DNA of 64,000 bases from Fuerstiella sp. (GCA_022447225.1 JAKVAZ010000009.1:62001-126000), one strand, 5' to 3'. Shown: positions 45,535 to 55,225, counted from the stretch's first letter. The notes: generated from the letters alone by a model not told the origin. Numbers and translations are program-made.

Positions 45535-45858
45535 ATGCCGTCGCGAAAAAAGAAGGCCGACAATTCTGCGGATAAACACCCGGTTTCTCTGGAAACCGCC
45601 CTGGACGAACTGAACGGGATTGTTAATGAACTGGAATCAGGACAGCAACCGCTGAGTAACGCACTGGACAGATTTGAACGTGGGATGCGATTACTCAAAG
45701 ACTGCGACTGTCAGCTGGAAAATGCGGTCCGTCGCATTGAAATCGTCCGCCGTATGGATGAGGACGGGGTGAACGTCGAACCATTCGACGCAGCCGCCAC
45801 AGCTGATCAAAAGCCGTCAGAATCCACCGACACTGCAGGCTCCGGAAATCTGTTTTAG
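45535..45858 (+). CDS. xseB: Exodeoxyribonuclease VII small subunit
   Basis: The 107-residue product has the signature helical hairpin of XseB: SLETALDELNGIVNELESGQ followed by PLSNALDRFERGMRLLKDC and a last helix with QLENAVRRIEIV. XseB binds several copies onto XseA and activates this single-strand-specific exonuclease. A charged, Pro/Ser-rich tail of about 35 residues follows the core. The xseA gene is not in the window. The gene ends 7 bp from the convergent M50-like gene. Confidence 0.93.
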   Translation: MPSRKKKADNSADKHPVSLETALDELNGIVNELESGQQPLSNALDRFERGMRLLKDCDCQLENAVRRIEIVRRMDEDGVNVEPFDAAATADQKPSESTDTAGSGNLF

Positions 45859-45865
45859 AATCCGA

Positions 45866-46930
45866 TCAGCGTCCGGTTTCGGTGTTGTGCTCGCGCGGCC
45901 GCGTTTGTTTCCGGTAACGCTGACTCACCGTGCGGAGCAGTTGCAATTCCGTCGGGTTAAGCGACTTCTCACCATCACGATGAATACGTTCCAGAATCGC
46001 GTCCACCTGTTTTTCTTCATCTTCGCGATCTGCTGCCTGCTGTCGCTGCCGCTCAGATTCCTTTCGATCCAGCATGCTGGATCGAGCAATCAATTCGTCT
46101 GTATCGGTATCTTGGCTGTGACTTCGAAATGATTCGAAATATTCGATTTCTGTCTCCATCTCTGAGTATCCATCATGATCATCTTCTTCGGATCCAGACC
46201 GAAAATAGCCAGCCGGGGCCGAGTTCAGACCAATCTCTTGCAGATGAATGATGATGACAAAGCTGGCCAAAGCAACGATGGCACTCTGATCGAAAATGAA
46301 TCCCCCCATCAAACCAAACAGGCTGAACACAAGTCCCAGCCTCAGCAGAACAGCGTTGACATCAACGGAATCGTACCGCGCCGAAAGGAACGACTGCAAA
46401 ACGCGTCCGGCATCAAAGGGGACGATCGGCAGGAGATTCACACACAGCAAAAGCAGGCTGGCAGAATAGATCATTTGTACGACGGTCACAGACAGAGAAT
46501 CCGTTTCCGGTACCAGCCGCAGATTCGTACCTGAGAAATAGCCAAACACTTCTGCTTGAGCTCCGATATGTCGGAGCAGCAACAGGCAGATCAGGGCAAT
46601 CACAAGATTAACCAGCGGACCGATCATCTGGACCCGTGCCCGGACGGCAGGGGCTGCACCGCTGGCCTGACCTGTCAGAGTGCCAAGCGGCCACAACACC
46701 ACATCTGTAATCTTGATACCGTTCACCTGAGCAACGAAGATCTGTGCCAACTGGTGGATCACGACACTCGACAGAAGAACGGCGCCGGCTAGAAGTCCCA
46801 GCGTCACACTGCCCAGACGCCATATCATCGCAGCGATCACGACGAACATCAGCAGACTTAGACGAACCCGGACACCGCGCGGTTCACCGAGTGACAGTGA
46901 AAGGCTCAAAATGCTCTGTGTGGGATACAT
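45866..46930 (-). CDS. M50/site-2-protease-like membrane protein lacking the zinc site
   Basis: The 354-residue protein has six or so membrane helices in the arrangement of site-2 proteases (Rip1/YUP-type). The helix that normally carries HExxH reads VVIHQLAQIFVAQVNGIKIT, so the motif is His59-Gln-Leu-Ala-Gln63: the catalytic Glu and the second zinc His are both replaced. The later NPxxPLDGGR motif appears as NLLPIVPFDAGRVL with its Asp kept at 173. The rest of the fold, including TDVVLWPLGTLTG, is well conserved and the frame is intact, so a non-proteolytic, membrane-binding pseudoprotease is likely, as known for inactive rhomboids. The C-terminal 110 residues are highly charged and cytoplasmic. 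Cargo or partner unknown. Confidence 0.8.
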   Translation of the reverse strand: MYPTQSILSLSLSLGEPRGVRVRLSLLMFVVIAAMIWRLGSVTLGLLAGAVLLSSVVIHQLAQIFVAQVNGIKITDVVLWPLGTLTGQASGAAPAVRARVQMIGPLVNLVIALICLLLLRHIGAQAEVFGYFSGTNLRLVPETDSLSVTVVQMIYSASLLLLCVNLLPIVPFDAGRVLQSFLSARYDSVDVNAVLLRLGLVFSLFGLMGGFIFDQSAIVALASFVIIIHLQEIGLNSAPAGYFRSGSEEDDHDGYSEMETEIEYFESFRSHSQDTDTDELIARSSMLDRKESERQRQQAADREDEEKQVDAILERIHRDGEKSLNPTELQLLRTVSQRYRKQTRPREHNTETGR

Positions 46931-47046
46931 CCGTAAAAGTGTAACCGGGGATAATGAACAAAAACACGGCTGATTTCATAAAAACGTCAGTCCACCGCCC
47001 CGTTCCTTTGGACGTTTTGTTGAACGTCTCCCGATCTGCCGCTGGC

Positions 47047-49383
47047 TCAATTGGACTGCGCCACCTCTCCCACCACATTGGCGGGGTTCCGGGGATCAGC
47101 GGCCACGACGGCGATGGTCTCGACGGTAAACGTCTGTCCAGGACGGTCGGGAGTACTACTGACAGGGTAACTCCTGTTTCCGCTATTTACCTGACGTCTG
47201 AAAGTACCGGAACTGCTAATGATCACATCAAGCGAGGTTCGAAGTCCGTCCGAGTTAGTACGGACTCCGTCAAACCACCAAATATCTTGGCCCGGTATTT
47301 TACGAGGGATGGCCCGTGCGGCTCTGCGATAGTGGTCACTGATTGCCTTCTTCTCACGTTCATCCCTGGGTGTGACCGTGGAAAGCGTATAGTAGACCCG
47401 TGTTCCAACATCAGTATCCTGACTCTCTCCAACTTCATCTCTGATCACCAACTCAGTCGCTAACTGAGGCCTTGCATCCCGGTAGAGTCTCGGTTCCGAC
47501 GCAGCATCTCTGGCAATTTCGCGATCGGATGAAGATTCGCTCAACTGTTCACGCAAACCACGAACCACGTCCCATGTCGCTTCGACCCAGGATACATGGG
47601 CCGGATCAGGCGACTGTGTCTTCCTTTTTCCTGGCGTTGGTTTTCGCAGGCGCGGCAACGACTTCAGGACAAGCAAATGTCCAGGGTCACGCGTTCGCAT
47701 TCCATAGAACCCTGAATTTTGCAGGGCGTATGCGCCTTTGTCGTGGTACTCCGTAAAAAGCTGAAATGTTGAATGTCGCAACGCGCGATTAGGTAACACG
47801 CTGGCGAGCAACAACACAGACTGGCCGGTTGACAGATCTGTGACAGATTTCAGCTGCTGTTGAACGGCCGCAATCAGAGTCCTGTCCCGAAACACCGGTA
47901 TCACACGTTCGATCGCACCGGGTGGAAGGTGCATTCCCCTGCGTGTCCGTGATGATAAACCGGCTGCACCCGATGAAGCAGCACCGCTCTGCACCCCTGT
48001 GACCTGTCCCGGTAATGGAGCACCCTGAACCATACCGGTCGGAGCACCTGCGCCATAACCAGTCGGAGCACCCTGAACCATGCCGGTTGGAGCACCTGCG
48101 CCATAACCAGTCGGAGCACCCTGAACCATACCGGTTGGAGCACCCGCGCCATAACCAGTCGGAGCACCCTGAACCATACCGGTTGGAGCACCCGCGCCAT
48201 AACCAGTCGGAGCACCCCTCGATGAACCAGACCGAGAACGGTAGCTGTAACCCTCTTCCTCCTCCTCTTCTTCCTCTTCCTCTTCCTCATCATCATAATC
48301 ACGATCATAGTTCCTGCTTGAGGTGCGCCGTGATGGTGGAGGACTCACATCAAACGCAACGTCTTTCAGGTTCAGGTCACTCCGTGTAACACGAGTGCCC
48401 AACGCCAAGAGAAGATCCATCGATGGAGACTTCTGGTCTGCATTGTCGACGACACAAACGGCTAGTCCCTGCGCCATCTCCGTATTGACCGACGGGCCTC
48501 CAAACACTTCTTCAAAAACCACGACAGACGCCTGTTTCAGACCCAACGGCGTTTTTTGTTGATCCTTCACGACTGCCTGCAGCACTTTTCCGGCTTCTTC
48601 CGAACCACCGGCCAAAAGTCCCCGAACGATCACCCGCAGCACCTGTCGATCATTGAGACGAGGCCTGATTACACGTTTTGCGATCACAGGCAACTTGATT
48701 TTAGGATCAGAAGAGGACGGTTTTTCGACCGGTGGCGCAAGCATTTGGTCCTTGGCCATGGCATTCGGATTATTACCCCAAGGGAACTTTTGCCCCGGTT
48801 GGACAGGACGAGCACCGAGAGCAACAGAACTCTCCTCCTCCTCTTCCTCTTCCTCCTCCTCTTCCTCATCGTAATCTTCGTAGTTTGAGTTTCCGCGGCT
48901 TCCATTCACTGGTGCCCTCTCGGACACCTGAACTGCGATTGGCGGCTCCAGCGACACCTCCAGAAGTTTCCGCAACAGTCGGACAAACTCAACTTCGCGT
49001 CCCGCCAATTCAGCCCGCGCGTTGATGGCTTCGGTGAACAGCGGACTGCGCATCCGCACGGCCATCTCGAAGTGCTGATCCTGCCAACGCAGGTAAGACG
49101 GTGTTTTACCTGCCCCCAGTCCAGGAATCACCGCGGCAAACAACCCGGGATCCAGGAACGAACCTCGGAACAAGCGACTTCGCCCGTTCGTAACAGAATT
49201 CCCTGCATAAGATTTCGCTGACGGACCTTCCTCTCTGACGTCAGCTGCAGCCTTCGCAGACTCCGTTTTTTTTTTGAAAGGCTCGGCAGCCACAACAAAG
49301 GAGGAAAAGCCTTCGCTTCCGTCCCAACCACACAGGACGCAGATCGTCAGCCCCACCAGGACAACGCGATTCGAGTTTTGCAT
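47047..49383 (-). CDS. Exported low-complexity protein with Glu tracts and tandem repeats
   Basis: I start at the ATG at 49383 (MQNSNRVVLVGLTICVLCGW), which begins a signal peptide or N-terminal anchor; an in-frame ATG at 49500 would add 39 implausible residues. The 778-residue product has two nearly pure glutamate runs (about residues 171-184 and 366-378) that split three folded-looking blocks. Right after the second run come four 16-residue repeats GAPTGYGAGAPTGMVQ (about 391-454). The last 320 residues are rich in short helices and end with a beta-type segment containing YYTLSTVTPRDER and PGQTFTVETIAVVAADP. No known family was recognised. It may be a surface or periplasmic scaffold. The gene stands alone between the M50-like gene and superoxide dismutase. 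Confidence 0.72.
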   Translation of the reverse strand: MQNSNRVVLVGLTICVLCGWDGSEGFSSFVVAAEPFKKKTESAKAAADVREEGPSAKSYAGNSVTNGRSRLFRGSFLDPGLFAAVIPGLGAGKTPSYLRWQDQHFEMAVRMRSPLFTEAINARAELAGREVEFVRLLRKLLEVSLEPPIAVQVSERAPVNGSRGNSNYEDYDEEEEEEEEEEEESSVALGARPVQPGQKFPWGNNPNAMAKDQMLAPPVEKPSSSDPKIKLPVIAKRVIRPRLNDRQVLRVIVRGLLAGGSEEAGKVLQAVVKDQQKTPLGLKQASVVVFEEVFGGPSVNTEMAQGLAVCVVDNADQKSPSMDLLLALGTRVTRSDLNLKDVAFDVSPPPSRRTSSRNYDRDYDDEEEEEEEEEEEEGYSYRSRSGSSRGAPTGYGAGAPTGMVQGAPTGYGAGAPTGMVQGAPTGYGAGAPTGMVQGAPTGYGAGAPTGMVQGAPLPGQVTGVQSGAASSGAAGLSSRTRRGMHLPPGAIERVIPVFRDRTLIAAVQQQLKSVTDLSTGQSVLLLASVLPNRALRHSTFQLFTEYHDKGAYALQNSGFYGMRTRDPGHLLVLKSLPRLRKPTPGKRKTQSPDPAHVSWVEATWDVVRGLREQLSESSSDREIARDAASEPRLYRDARPQLATELVIRDEVGESQDTDVGTRVYYTLSTVTPRDEREKKAISDHYRRAARAIPRKIPGQDIWWFDGVRTNSDGLRTSLDVIISSSGTFRRQVNSGNRSYPVSSTPDRPGQTFTVETIAVVAADPRNPANVVGEVAQSN
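48017..48208 (-). repeat. Four 48-bp tandem repeats inside the low-complexity gene
   Basis: Units begin at 48017, 48065, 48113 and 48161, exactly 48 bp apart, with a fifth partial unit at 48209. The copies differ by only a few silent third-base changes and each encodes GAPTGYGAGAPTGMVQ. The near identity at DNA level suggests recent expansion and possible copy-number variation between strains. Confidence 0.92.
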
Positions 49384-49565
49384 CTGGCCAGGGTCCCGAA
49401 AACCATAGTAACGCAGACGGAGAGATTTGGACTCCCGAACCGTCCACCGATATCCCACAAAATAATCCCGACCGTGACGGCACACAAGTACCATCTTCAC
49501 AAAGCACTTCCTCCGTGAAGAGCTCCGGAACTGCTAAGAACAACTGTGACAGTTGATGTACTTCG

Positions 49566-50177
49566 TCAGGCAACCGCCTGATCATATCGGCGAGCGACTT
49601 CCTCCCAGTTGACTACATTCCAGAATGCAGCGATGTAGTCAGGGCGACGGTTTTGGTAATTGAGGTAATAGGCATGTTCCCAAACGTCCAGCCCCAAAAT
49701 TGGCGTTCGTCCTTCCGACAGTGGTGTATCCTGATTTGCTGTACTCTCAATGAGCAGTGTGCCGTCTGATGCAACACTAAGCCACGCCCAGCCGCTGCCA
49801 AACCTGGTCGCAGCAGCATTGTTGAATTCCTCACGCATGGAATCAGCACTGCCAAAAGCGTTATTAACGGCATCAGCCAGTTTTCCGGAAGGATCGCCAC
49901 CTCCATTCGGCGAAAGCACAGTCCAGAATAACGAGTGATTGGCATGGCCACCGCCGTTGTTCCGAACCGCCCCCTGAATGGCGGACGGCACAGATGAAAG
50001 ATCTTTCATCTGTTCCACAATACATTTATCAGCCAGATCAGAACCCTCCAGAGCCGCATTTGCTTTGCTAATGTAAGCCTGGTGATGTTTTGTGTGGTGG
50101 ATTTCCATCGTTTGTGCGTCGAAATGTGGTTCGAGCGCGTCGTAGGCGTAGGGCAGTTCCGGCAATGAATACGGCAT
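49566..50177 (-). CDS. sodA: Superoxide dismutase, Mn type
   Basis: The 203-residue enzyme dismutates superoxide. Ligands are in order: His in [16 protein letters not shown], His in [17 protein letters not shown], and Asp and His in [13 protein letters not shown]. The GGG and STANQDTP arrangement, with Gly at the position of the iron enzymes' Gln and the Gln in ANQD, points to the manganese type. I use the ATG at 50177, with AGGAG 8 nt upstream and [17 protein letters not shown] as a standard start; the frame continues 38 residues upstream without support. No signal peptide, so cytosolic. It lies 182 bp upstream of the low-complexity gene on the same strand. Confidence 0.95.
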   Translation of the reverse strand: MPYSLPELPYAYDALEPHFDAQTMEIHHTKHHQAYISKANAALEGSDLADKCIVEQMKDLSSVPSAIQGAVRNNGGGHANHSLFWTVLSPNGGGDPSGKLADAVNNAFGSADSMREEFNNAAATRFGSGWAWLSVASDGTLLIESTANQDTPLSEGRTPILGLDVWEHAYYLNYQNRRPDYIAAFWNVVNWEEVARRYDQAVA

Positions 50178-50459
50178 CAGTTTGACTCCTGCAATCGTAA
50201 CCTGATCTGGGTGTTCGGTTAAATCTGTGACCTGCACATTAACATCAACGTATAACGCGGGATCACCTGGCTGAGTACATTTATGTGACACATTCTAGAT
50301 GTCCTTCACGACACCACAACCATGTCAGCACTGGTCTCAAACGGAATCATCGAGATCAGACATTCAATGAACGAAAAACCTACGGACTCCTGCAGTGACT
50401 GACGATCTGCAAGTCGATTACCGGCAAAACCTGGGGGATGGTTCATTTCGCATCTCGTG

Positions 50460-52286
50460 TCAAACTGAGTCGTCTGTGGTGTTCAACCGGTCTCTGGCCG
50501 GATTCCCTGATTCAGCACCGGATTCCGACAACTCATGCTGGTAGTGCCTGAGAACTTCGATCAAACCAGGCATGTGTACACTTCCCCTACCGATATCAAC
50601 AGCCTTCTGCTGCCAAATCAGTGCCTGTTCTATATCTCCCTGTTCGTAGTAGACGCGAGCCAGGGTGTCGAGATACGCAGCATTGGAATGCCCTGTACCC
50701 TCATTGGCCCGTTTTGCTGCTTTCATGGCAACATCAAGATCCCGTATGTCGCCAGACATTACGGCAGCAAGTTCCCAGGCAATCCGGTTCAGCAGTTCGT
50801 TATTTTCGAGGTTCGCTTCAACAAGTTCTGCCGCAATTTGACTGTACTCGGCCTGCCTGTTTAAAGACAGCAGAAGCTCCAGCTGCATGATTACGAACTT
50901 TTGACTGTCAGTCTGACTTCTTGCAGTGTCCGACAAAAGTTCCAGAGTGGTCTCAATGTCATTTTCGAAAACCGCATTGCGTAAATCGCGTTCTGTCTTA
51001 AACAGGCGTGCGGCCTGTTCAATGTCATATTGTTTTGCGAGGATTTTTCTTAGCGGCCCCTGACTGTCCGATGGACGACCAATCCACGCTATGTGACCGG
51101 TCTGATTGATAATGAACACACATGGCAGTCGTTTCTGACCGGCTGCTTCCATGTATCGAGTTGTCGTGGAACGATCATCATCCAGAGCAACGGTATACTT
51201 CACGTCTTCAAAATCCTCCGTTGGATTTCCACCGGTCGACTGTCTTTGACGTCGACGCCACCATCTTCGACGTTGTACAGTCCAGCGTTTTTGTCGCTCA
51301 CGCGCGACAACAAACGAAGTGACCGTTTCTGAAGGCTCGGCAGCAATCCCTACCAGGTGAACATGGTCTCCGTACAACTCACGAACTGAACTTAACTGGC
51401 TCAGACTCCTCTGCGACGGCCCGCTCCATGTGGTCCAGAAATGAAGCACATATGTTATGCCTTCGACGAATTCACCGTTAAACGGTGTCCCGTGGACCAC
51501 TGATTCGATCTGAAGCGGCGGAGCCGACATCCCCGGACCCAGCGTTGTCACGTCAAGTTCCCGTTTTTGCAGACTCGCTGACGTTTCTTCGTGCGTTCGG
51601 GCAAGGAACTGTGTCCGAGCCTCACTGAGATCCCATTCGTCACCGGCAATTTGGGCAAGCGGGCGATCAATGAAGGCGGGATGACCAATCCAGGCCACTT
51701 TGCCATTCCTGTCAACAATAAATGCACGCGGAATCACACTGAGATCAGCTGCCTCTATGAAACTTCTGTACGTTTGCCGATCACGGTCCAGGACGATGGA
51801 ATACGAAAGAACTTGCTTCCATGTCTCACCACCATCGGTGCGGGACTCAAGAAATGCTTCAACTGTTGTCTGATCCTCATCGGTTACACCGATGAATTGA
51901 ACTTGAGTCCCGTACTGCTGCTGCAAAGCACTAAGGTGGGACATATTGCGAACACACGGCACACACCGGGTCGCCCAAAAGTCCACAACAGTCACGTGAT
52001 CGCCGGAAAACGATTTGACATCGGGACCGTGAACAACGGCTGACAGTTCGATTGCAGGTGCATCGCTGCCTGGTGCAAACTCATCAGCTGCGACGTTGTC
52101 TGCGGAGAGCATTGCCAAAGGGGATTCGAACGCCCGTTGTTCGTCGCCATTCGTCTCAGGCAGCTGCTCAACCCCTGATGATTCTGCCGCCGTTTTAGTG
52201 ACAGTCGGCTGTTCAGCAGTGTTCTGACATCCGGACACCGGCAGCATTACCAATAGCACCACGAACGGTGTCAACACCATCTTCAT
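50460..52286 (-). CDS. Lipoprotein with two thioredoxin (TlpA-like) domains and a TPR tail
   Basis: The start chosen is the ATG at 52286, which opens a lipoprotein signal (VVLLVMLPVSGC, lipid-modified Cys20), with GGAG 6 nt upstream. The 609-residue product then has a TlpA-type thioredoxin domain with the redox site DFWATRCVPCVRN (Cys108 and Cys111). A second one follows in which the site reads HFWTTWSGPSQRS: Ser288-Gly-Pro-Ser291 replaces CxxC, so it cannot act as an oxidoreductase. An arginine/tryptophan-rich insert (about residues 331-350) sits in the second domain. The C-terminal 150 residues are TPR-like helices (NAAYLDTLARVYYEQGDIEQ). A periplasmic or membrane-attached redox protein with a possible docking function is likely. 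Substrate unknown. Confidence 0.83.
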   Translation of the reverse strand: MKMVLTPFVVLLVMLPVSGCQNTAEQPTVTKTAAESSGVEQLPETNGDEQRAFESPLAMLSADNVAADEFAPGSDAPAIELSAVVHGPDVKSFSGDHVTVVDFWATRCVPCVRNMSHLSALQQQYGTQVQFIGVTDEDQTTVEAFLESRTDGGETWKQVLSYSIVLDRDRQTYRSFIEAADLSVIPRAFIVDRNGKVAWIGHPAFIDRPLAQIAGDEWDLSEARTQFLARTHEETSASLQKRELDVTTLGPGMSAPPLQIESVVHGTPFNGEFVEGITYVLHFWTTWSGPSQRSLSQLSSVRELYGDHVHLVGIAAEPSETVTSFVVARERQKRWTVQRRRWWRRRQRQSTGGNPTEDFEDVKYTVALDDDRSTTTRYMEAAGQKRLPCVFIINQTGHIAWIGRPSDSQGPLRKILAKQYDIEQAARLFKTERDLRNAVFENDIETTLELLSDTARSQTDSQKFVIMQLELLLSLNRQAEYSQIAAELVEANLENNELLNRIAWELAAVMSGDIRDLDVAMKAAKRANEGTGHSNAAYLDTLARVYYEQGDIEQALIWQQKAVDIGRGSVHMPGLIEVLRHYQHELSESGAESGNPARDRLNTTDDSV

Positions 52287-52334
52287 TCCCAACTCCAGTA
52301 ACAGACGGGTGCGTTTCCGGCAAATCGAAGTTGT

Positions 52335-53726
52335 ATGAACCGGTTTTATGTCCTCAAGTGTCGTAGTATTGTGTGTACAAAACAACACTGCTGTCTGCCC
52401 GAACCACGTTTTCACCCGGTATCAACTGCCGCACACCAACAGGAAACCTTATCACTCGACAACTCTCGGATTCACAAAACCCGGCTCTCAACTGAACTCG
52501 TTGGTGATCATTTGCGTCTGATTCTTCCCAATCTCCTCTTTGACGACACGCTTTCCGGACAAAACGTCAGAAGAACTTCCGCACTCCGGCGAGTGATGGA
52601 TTCACTCGCGCCGCTGACTGGTCTGATTGGCAAATACGGAGATATGGTTCTCGTCGCAGCTGACGGAATCCCGTCAGCCATTCCTGAACCACTGACAAAC
52701 ATACGTTACATCACAAAAGACCGAATTTCTGAGGAAATCGACAGCGCCCCCTTCCGTGTCAGCGTGACGCCCTGGGGCTGGGACACGGCTGCACGACAGT
52801 TGGCGAAGTCAGTCGGGACGGCGGATCCTGTGCCATCCGCGGAATCGGTTCAGGTGCTCAACAGTCGACGGTTTCTCGCTGGTTTTGACAGAACAATCGG
52901 TGAGACCCGCATCACATTATTTGACAGTGGATTCGGCATTGTCTGCAATGAAACTTCCGTACTTCAGGACGCCATTGAAAAGCTGTCACACCAGGGAATC
53001 AACCGATGGATCGCCAAATCCGCGTGGAGTGCCTCCGGCCGAAATCGAATCACCGGAAACTCGAGCGAACTCAGCGAACAGCAGCGGGGCTGGCTGGTCA
53101 AACAGCTGGACCGGGCAGGCTATGTCTACCTGGAACCCTGGTTGCCCGTTGTGCGGGAATGCGGGATCCAGCTGGAAATCTCATCCCTCGTATCGAAAGG
53201 CTCTCGTGTGAACCTGCTGGGGGCCACTGAACTCGTCACAGATCGCCGCGGAAGTTATCTTGGCAGCATGATTACCGATCACCTCGACCCGTTGTGGTCT
53301 CCGGCCATTGACCACGCGGCCTTGATTGGACTTCGGGCATCAGAACTCGGTTACTTCGGGCCGCTTGGCATCGACTGTATGCAGGTCAGGTTACCGGACG
53401 GACAACTGCTGCTTCGGTTGTGCCACGACATCAATGCCCGATTCACGATGGGTCGTCTGGCCATGCAGCTAAGCCCGCGACTTCACGGAAAACATGCCGG
53501 CGTCTGGCTCCATTCATCCGCCTCATCTGTACAGGAACATCACACAACAACCGAAAAACACCCGACATTCGATGGTGCAGACGTCGTAGACGTAATCAAC
53601 GTGAGCCCCCGAATAATCGGAGGTCTGCCAACAGCAGTTGATTCAAAATTGTATGTTACAAGCGGTCATGAAGAAGCAGCAAAGCTGGTTCTCTCTCTCC
53701 GAAGGCACGTTGGCATGCAGAAGTAG
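52335..53726 (+). CDS. ATP-grasp-like protein of unknown specificity
   Basis: The protein of up to 463 residues ends in an ATP-grasp-like half: RWIAKSAWSASGRNRITG resembles the nucleotide-binding strand and Gly-rich loop, YVYLEPWLPVVRECGIQLEI follows, and GPLGIDCMQVRLPDG with RLCHDINARFTMGRLA is the metal-binding end (compare E-I-N-x-R). The N-terminal half contains LILPNLLFDDTLSG and SVTPWGWDTAARQLAK. The substrate is unknown; ATP-grasp enzymes ligate a carboxylate to an amine or thiol. The start is uncertain: the frame opens at 52335, only 48 bp from the divergent lipoprotein start, and a TTG at 52512 just before the conserved LRLILPNLL may be the true one. A glycosyltransferase gene follows 57 bp downstream. 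Confidence 0.72.
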   Translation: MNRFYVLKCRSIVCTKQHCCLPEPRFHPVSTAAHQQETLSLDNSRIHKTRLSTELVGDHLRLILPNLLFDDTLSGQNVRRTSALRRVMDSLAPLTGLIGKYGDMVLVAADGIPSAIPEPLTNIRYITKDRISEEIDSAPFRVSVTPWGWDTAARQLAKSVGTADPVPSAESVQVLNSRRFLAGFDRTIGETRITLFDSGFGIVCNETSVLQDAIEKLSHQGINRWIAKSAWSASGRNRITGNSSELSEQQRGWLVKQLDRAGYVYLEPWLPVVRECGIQLEISSLVSKGSRVNLLGATELVTDRRGSYLGSMITDHLDPLWSPAIDHAALIGLRASELGYFGPLGIDCMQVRLPDGQLLLRLCHDINARFTMGRLAMQLSPRLHGKHAGVWLHSSASSVQEHHTTTEKHPTFDGADVVDVINVSPRIIGGLPTAVDSKLYVTSGHEEAAKLVLSLRRHVGMQK

Positions 53727-53783
53727 CACAGTGGTTGACGATGCAGAACAAATACATTTGTTGCGGACGCCAGGAACCTGACT

Positions 53784-54617
53784 ATGAATCTCCCTACAAA
53801 TCCGGACCAGTTTCGCCCCTGGTCTTTCGAATGGTTTAAGACTCAAAAGCAGCATATGGGTGAAGCTGCCTGCCGCCATGTCGGATTCTACGTGATTCCG
53901 GATGAACTCAGACTGTCGGTTGTGATTCCGGTATACAACGAGGAGGAAACTCTGCGAAATCTGGTTGAGCGTGTGCGCGAGGTTCCCGTGCGGAAAGAAA
54001 TCGTACTGATAGACGATTGCAGTGCTGACAACTCACGTAACGTCATGAAGGATCTCGAAGAAGAGTCAACAGGTGATGACTTTAACCGGATTCGTACGTT
54101 ACACCACGACATCAATCAGGGGAAAGGGGCCGCACTTCGGACTGGATTTGCTAATGTGTCGGGTGATATTGTCATCATTCAGGACGCAGACCTGGAGTAC
54201 GATCCGTCAGAGTACCCTCGTCTGCTGCGCCCGATCATTGAGGACCGGGCTGACGTGGTTTACGGCAGTCGTTTTCTGGGCGATCAGGCACACCGAGTCC
54301 TGTACTACTGGCACTATGTCGGCAACCGTTTCCTCACAATGATATCAAACTGGTTCACTAATCTGAATCTGACCGATATGGAAACCTGCTACAAGGTCTT
54401 CCGAAGATCCGTCATTGACGATCTCGTACCTCGACTGAAGCAAAACCGATTTGGTTTCGAACCGGAAGTGACCGCTCGTCTGGCTCGAGGTCGCTACCGC
54501 ATCTTTGAAATGTCTGTCAGCTATTCAGGACGAACCTACGCAGAAGGCAAGAAAATCGGCTGGCGGGACGGAATCTCTGCCCTCTGGTGCATTGTACGCT
54601 ACGGTCTGAAAGACTAA
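53784..54617 (+). CDS. Family 2 glycosyltransferase (dolichol-phosphate-mannose-synthase-like)
   Basis: The 277-residue protein is a GT2 enzyme with the cores [67 protein letters not shown] (metal-binding DAD motif) and [10 protein letters not shown]. The late [15 protein letters not shown] and [13 protein letters not shown] stretches match polyprenyl-phosphate hexosyltransferases. There is no C-terminal membrane pair, so it is peripheral. It should transfer a hexose from a nucleotide-sugar to a lipid carrier or protein precursor. It lies 57 bp after the ATP-grasp-like gene on the same strand and may share its transcript. Confidence 0.9.
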   Translation: MNLPTNPDQFRPWSFEWFKTQKQHMGEAACRHVGFYVIPDELRLSVVIPVYNEEETLRNLVERVREVPVRKEIVLIDDCSADNSRNVMKDLEEESTGDDFNRIRTLHHDINQGKGAALRTGFANVSGDIVIIQDADLEYDPSEYPRLLRPIIEDRADVVYGSRFLGDQAHRVLYYWHYVGNRFLTMISNWFTNLNLTDMETCYKVFRRSVIDDLVPRLKQNRFGFEPEVTARLARGRYRIFEMSVSYSGRTYAEGKKIGWRDGISALWCIVRYGLKD

Positions 54618-55225
54618 TGCCTCGTCGGGCATCACAGTTCACAGCTGATGCATACCTGATTTTTGGAGTGTTTACCGAATGCCAACTCACGATGGTAAAG
54701 ACACCGGCATAACTGAGTTTTAAATGTGCGACCGGACAACGGATCCAGAATTTTTTTAACTTCAAGGACAAGTGTTTGCAGGGAATGCATTAACCTCGCC
54801 CCGACTGACAGAAAACGTCTGCAGACTCAGGATGACTGAAGCTGACCCGGTGTTGCACGCCGATCAATGACGGTGATGGAGTTAATCACCATTGACTGTT
54901 GTGCCGGCAGTCCGGGCGGATGTCCAAACTGGCTCGTCATCGAACTTCCTAATATCCGGCAATATCGACGTGATTCCTCAAGCTGATAAGAGAATTCAAT
55001 TCCCGTGTTCCACTCATCTTTTCCTGCTGTTTTTCTGCAATCCCCCGTTTTTTTCTCTCCATGACGAACCCAGCGGAAACGTTTGGGAATCGACGATCAA
55101 CAGGATATGATGCAGCTTCGTTCCTGGTCATTTTCATTAACAGATAGTCATCTGCTTATCGTGCACGCAGTTTCCGAATGCCCCAGGGTTTGGCTCGGAG
55201 ACCGCCTGCAACAGCAAGGCACTCG
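54618..55225. other. Intergenic stretch, nothing recognised
   Basis: The 608 bp between the glycosyltransferase and the second DUF1501 gene contain no supported frame, repeat or hairpin. A partner gene (DUF1549/DUF1553) that DUF1501 genes usually have is not here. Confidence 0.5.

Noticed and set aside
48017-48208. Regular repeats that might be taken for a CRISPR array.
   Set aside because: Units are contiguous without unique spacers and are in frame within a protein-coding gene.
47901-48389. Long frames on both strands across the 48-bp repeats and the acidic tracts.
   Set aside because: They are by-products of a period divisible by three; their Arg/Lys-rich or Ser/Pro-rich translations have no motif, and the frame used for the large gene has a signal peptide and non-repetitive domains.
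49384-49500. An upstream extension of the low-complexity gene by 39 residues.
   Set aside because: The added residues are Arg/Tyr rich without leader character, and the ATG at 49383 begins a plausible signal peptide.
52120-52140. A tRNA T-arm-like word (reverse complement GTTCGAATCCCC).
   Set aside because: It lies inside the thioredoxin lipoprotein gene and no acceptor stem or anticodon arm can be formed around it.
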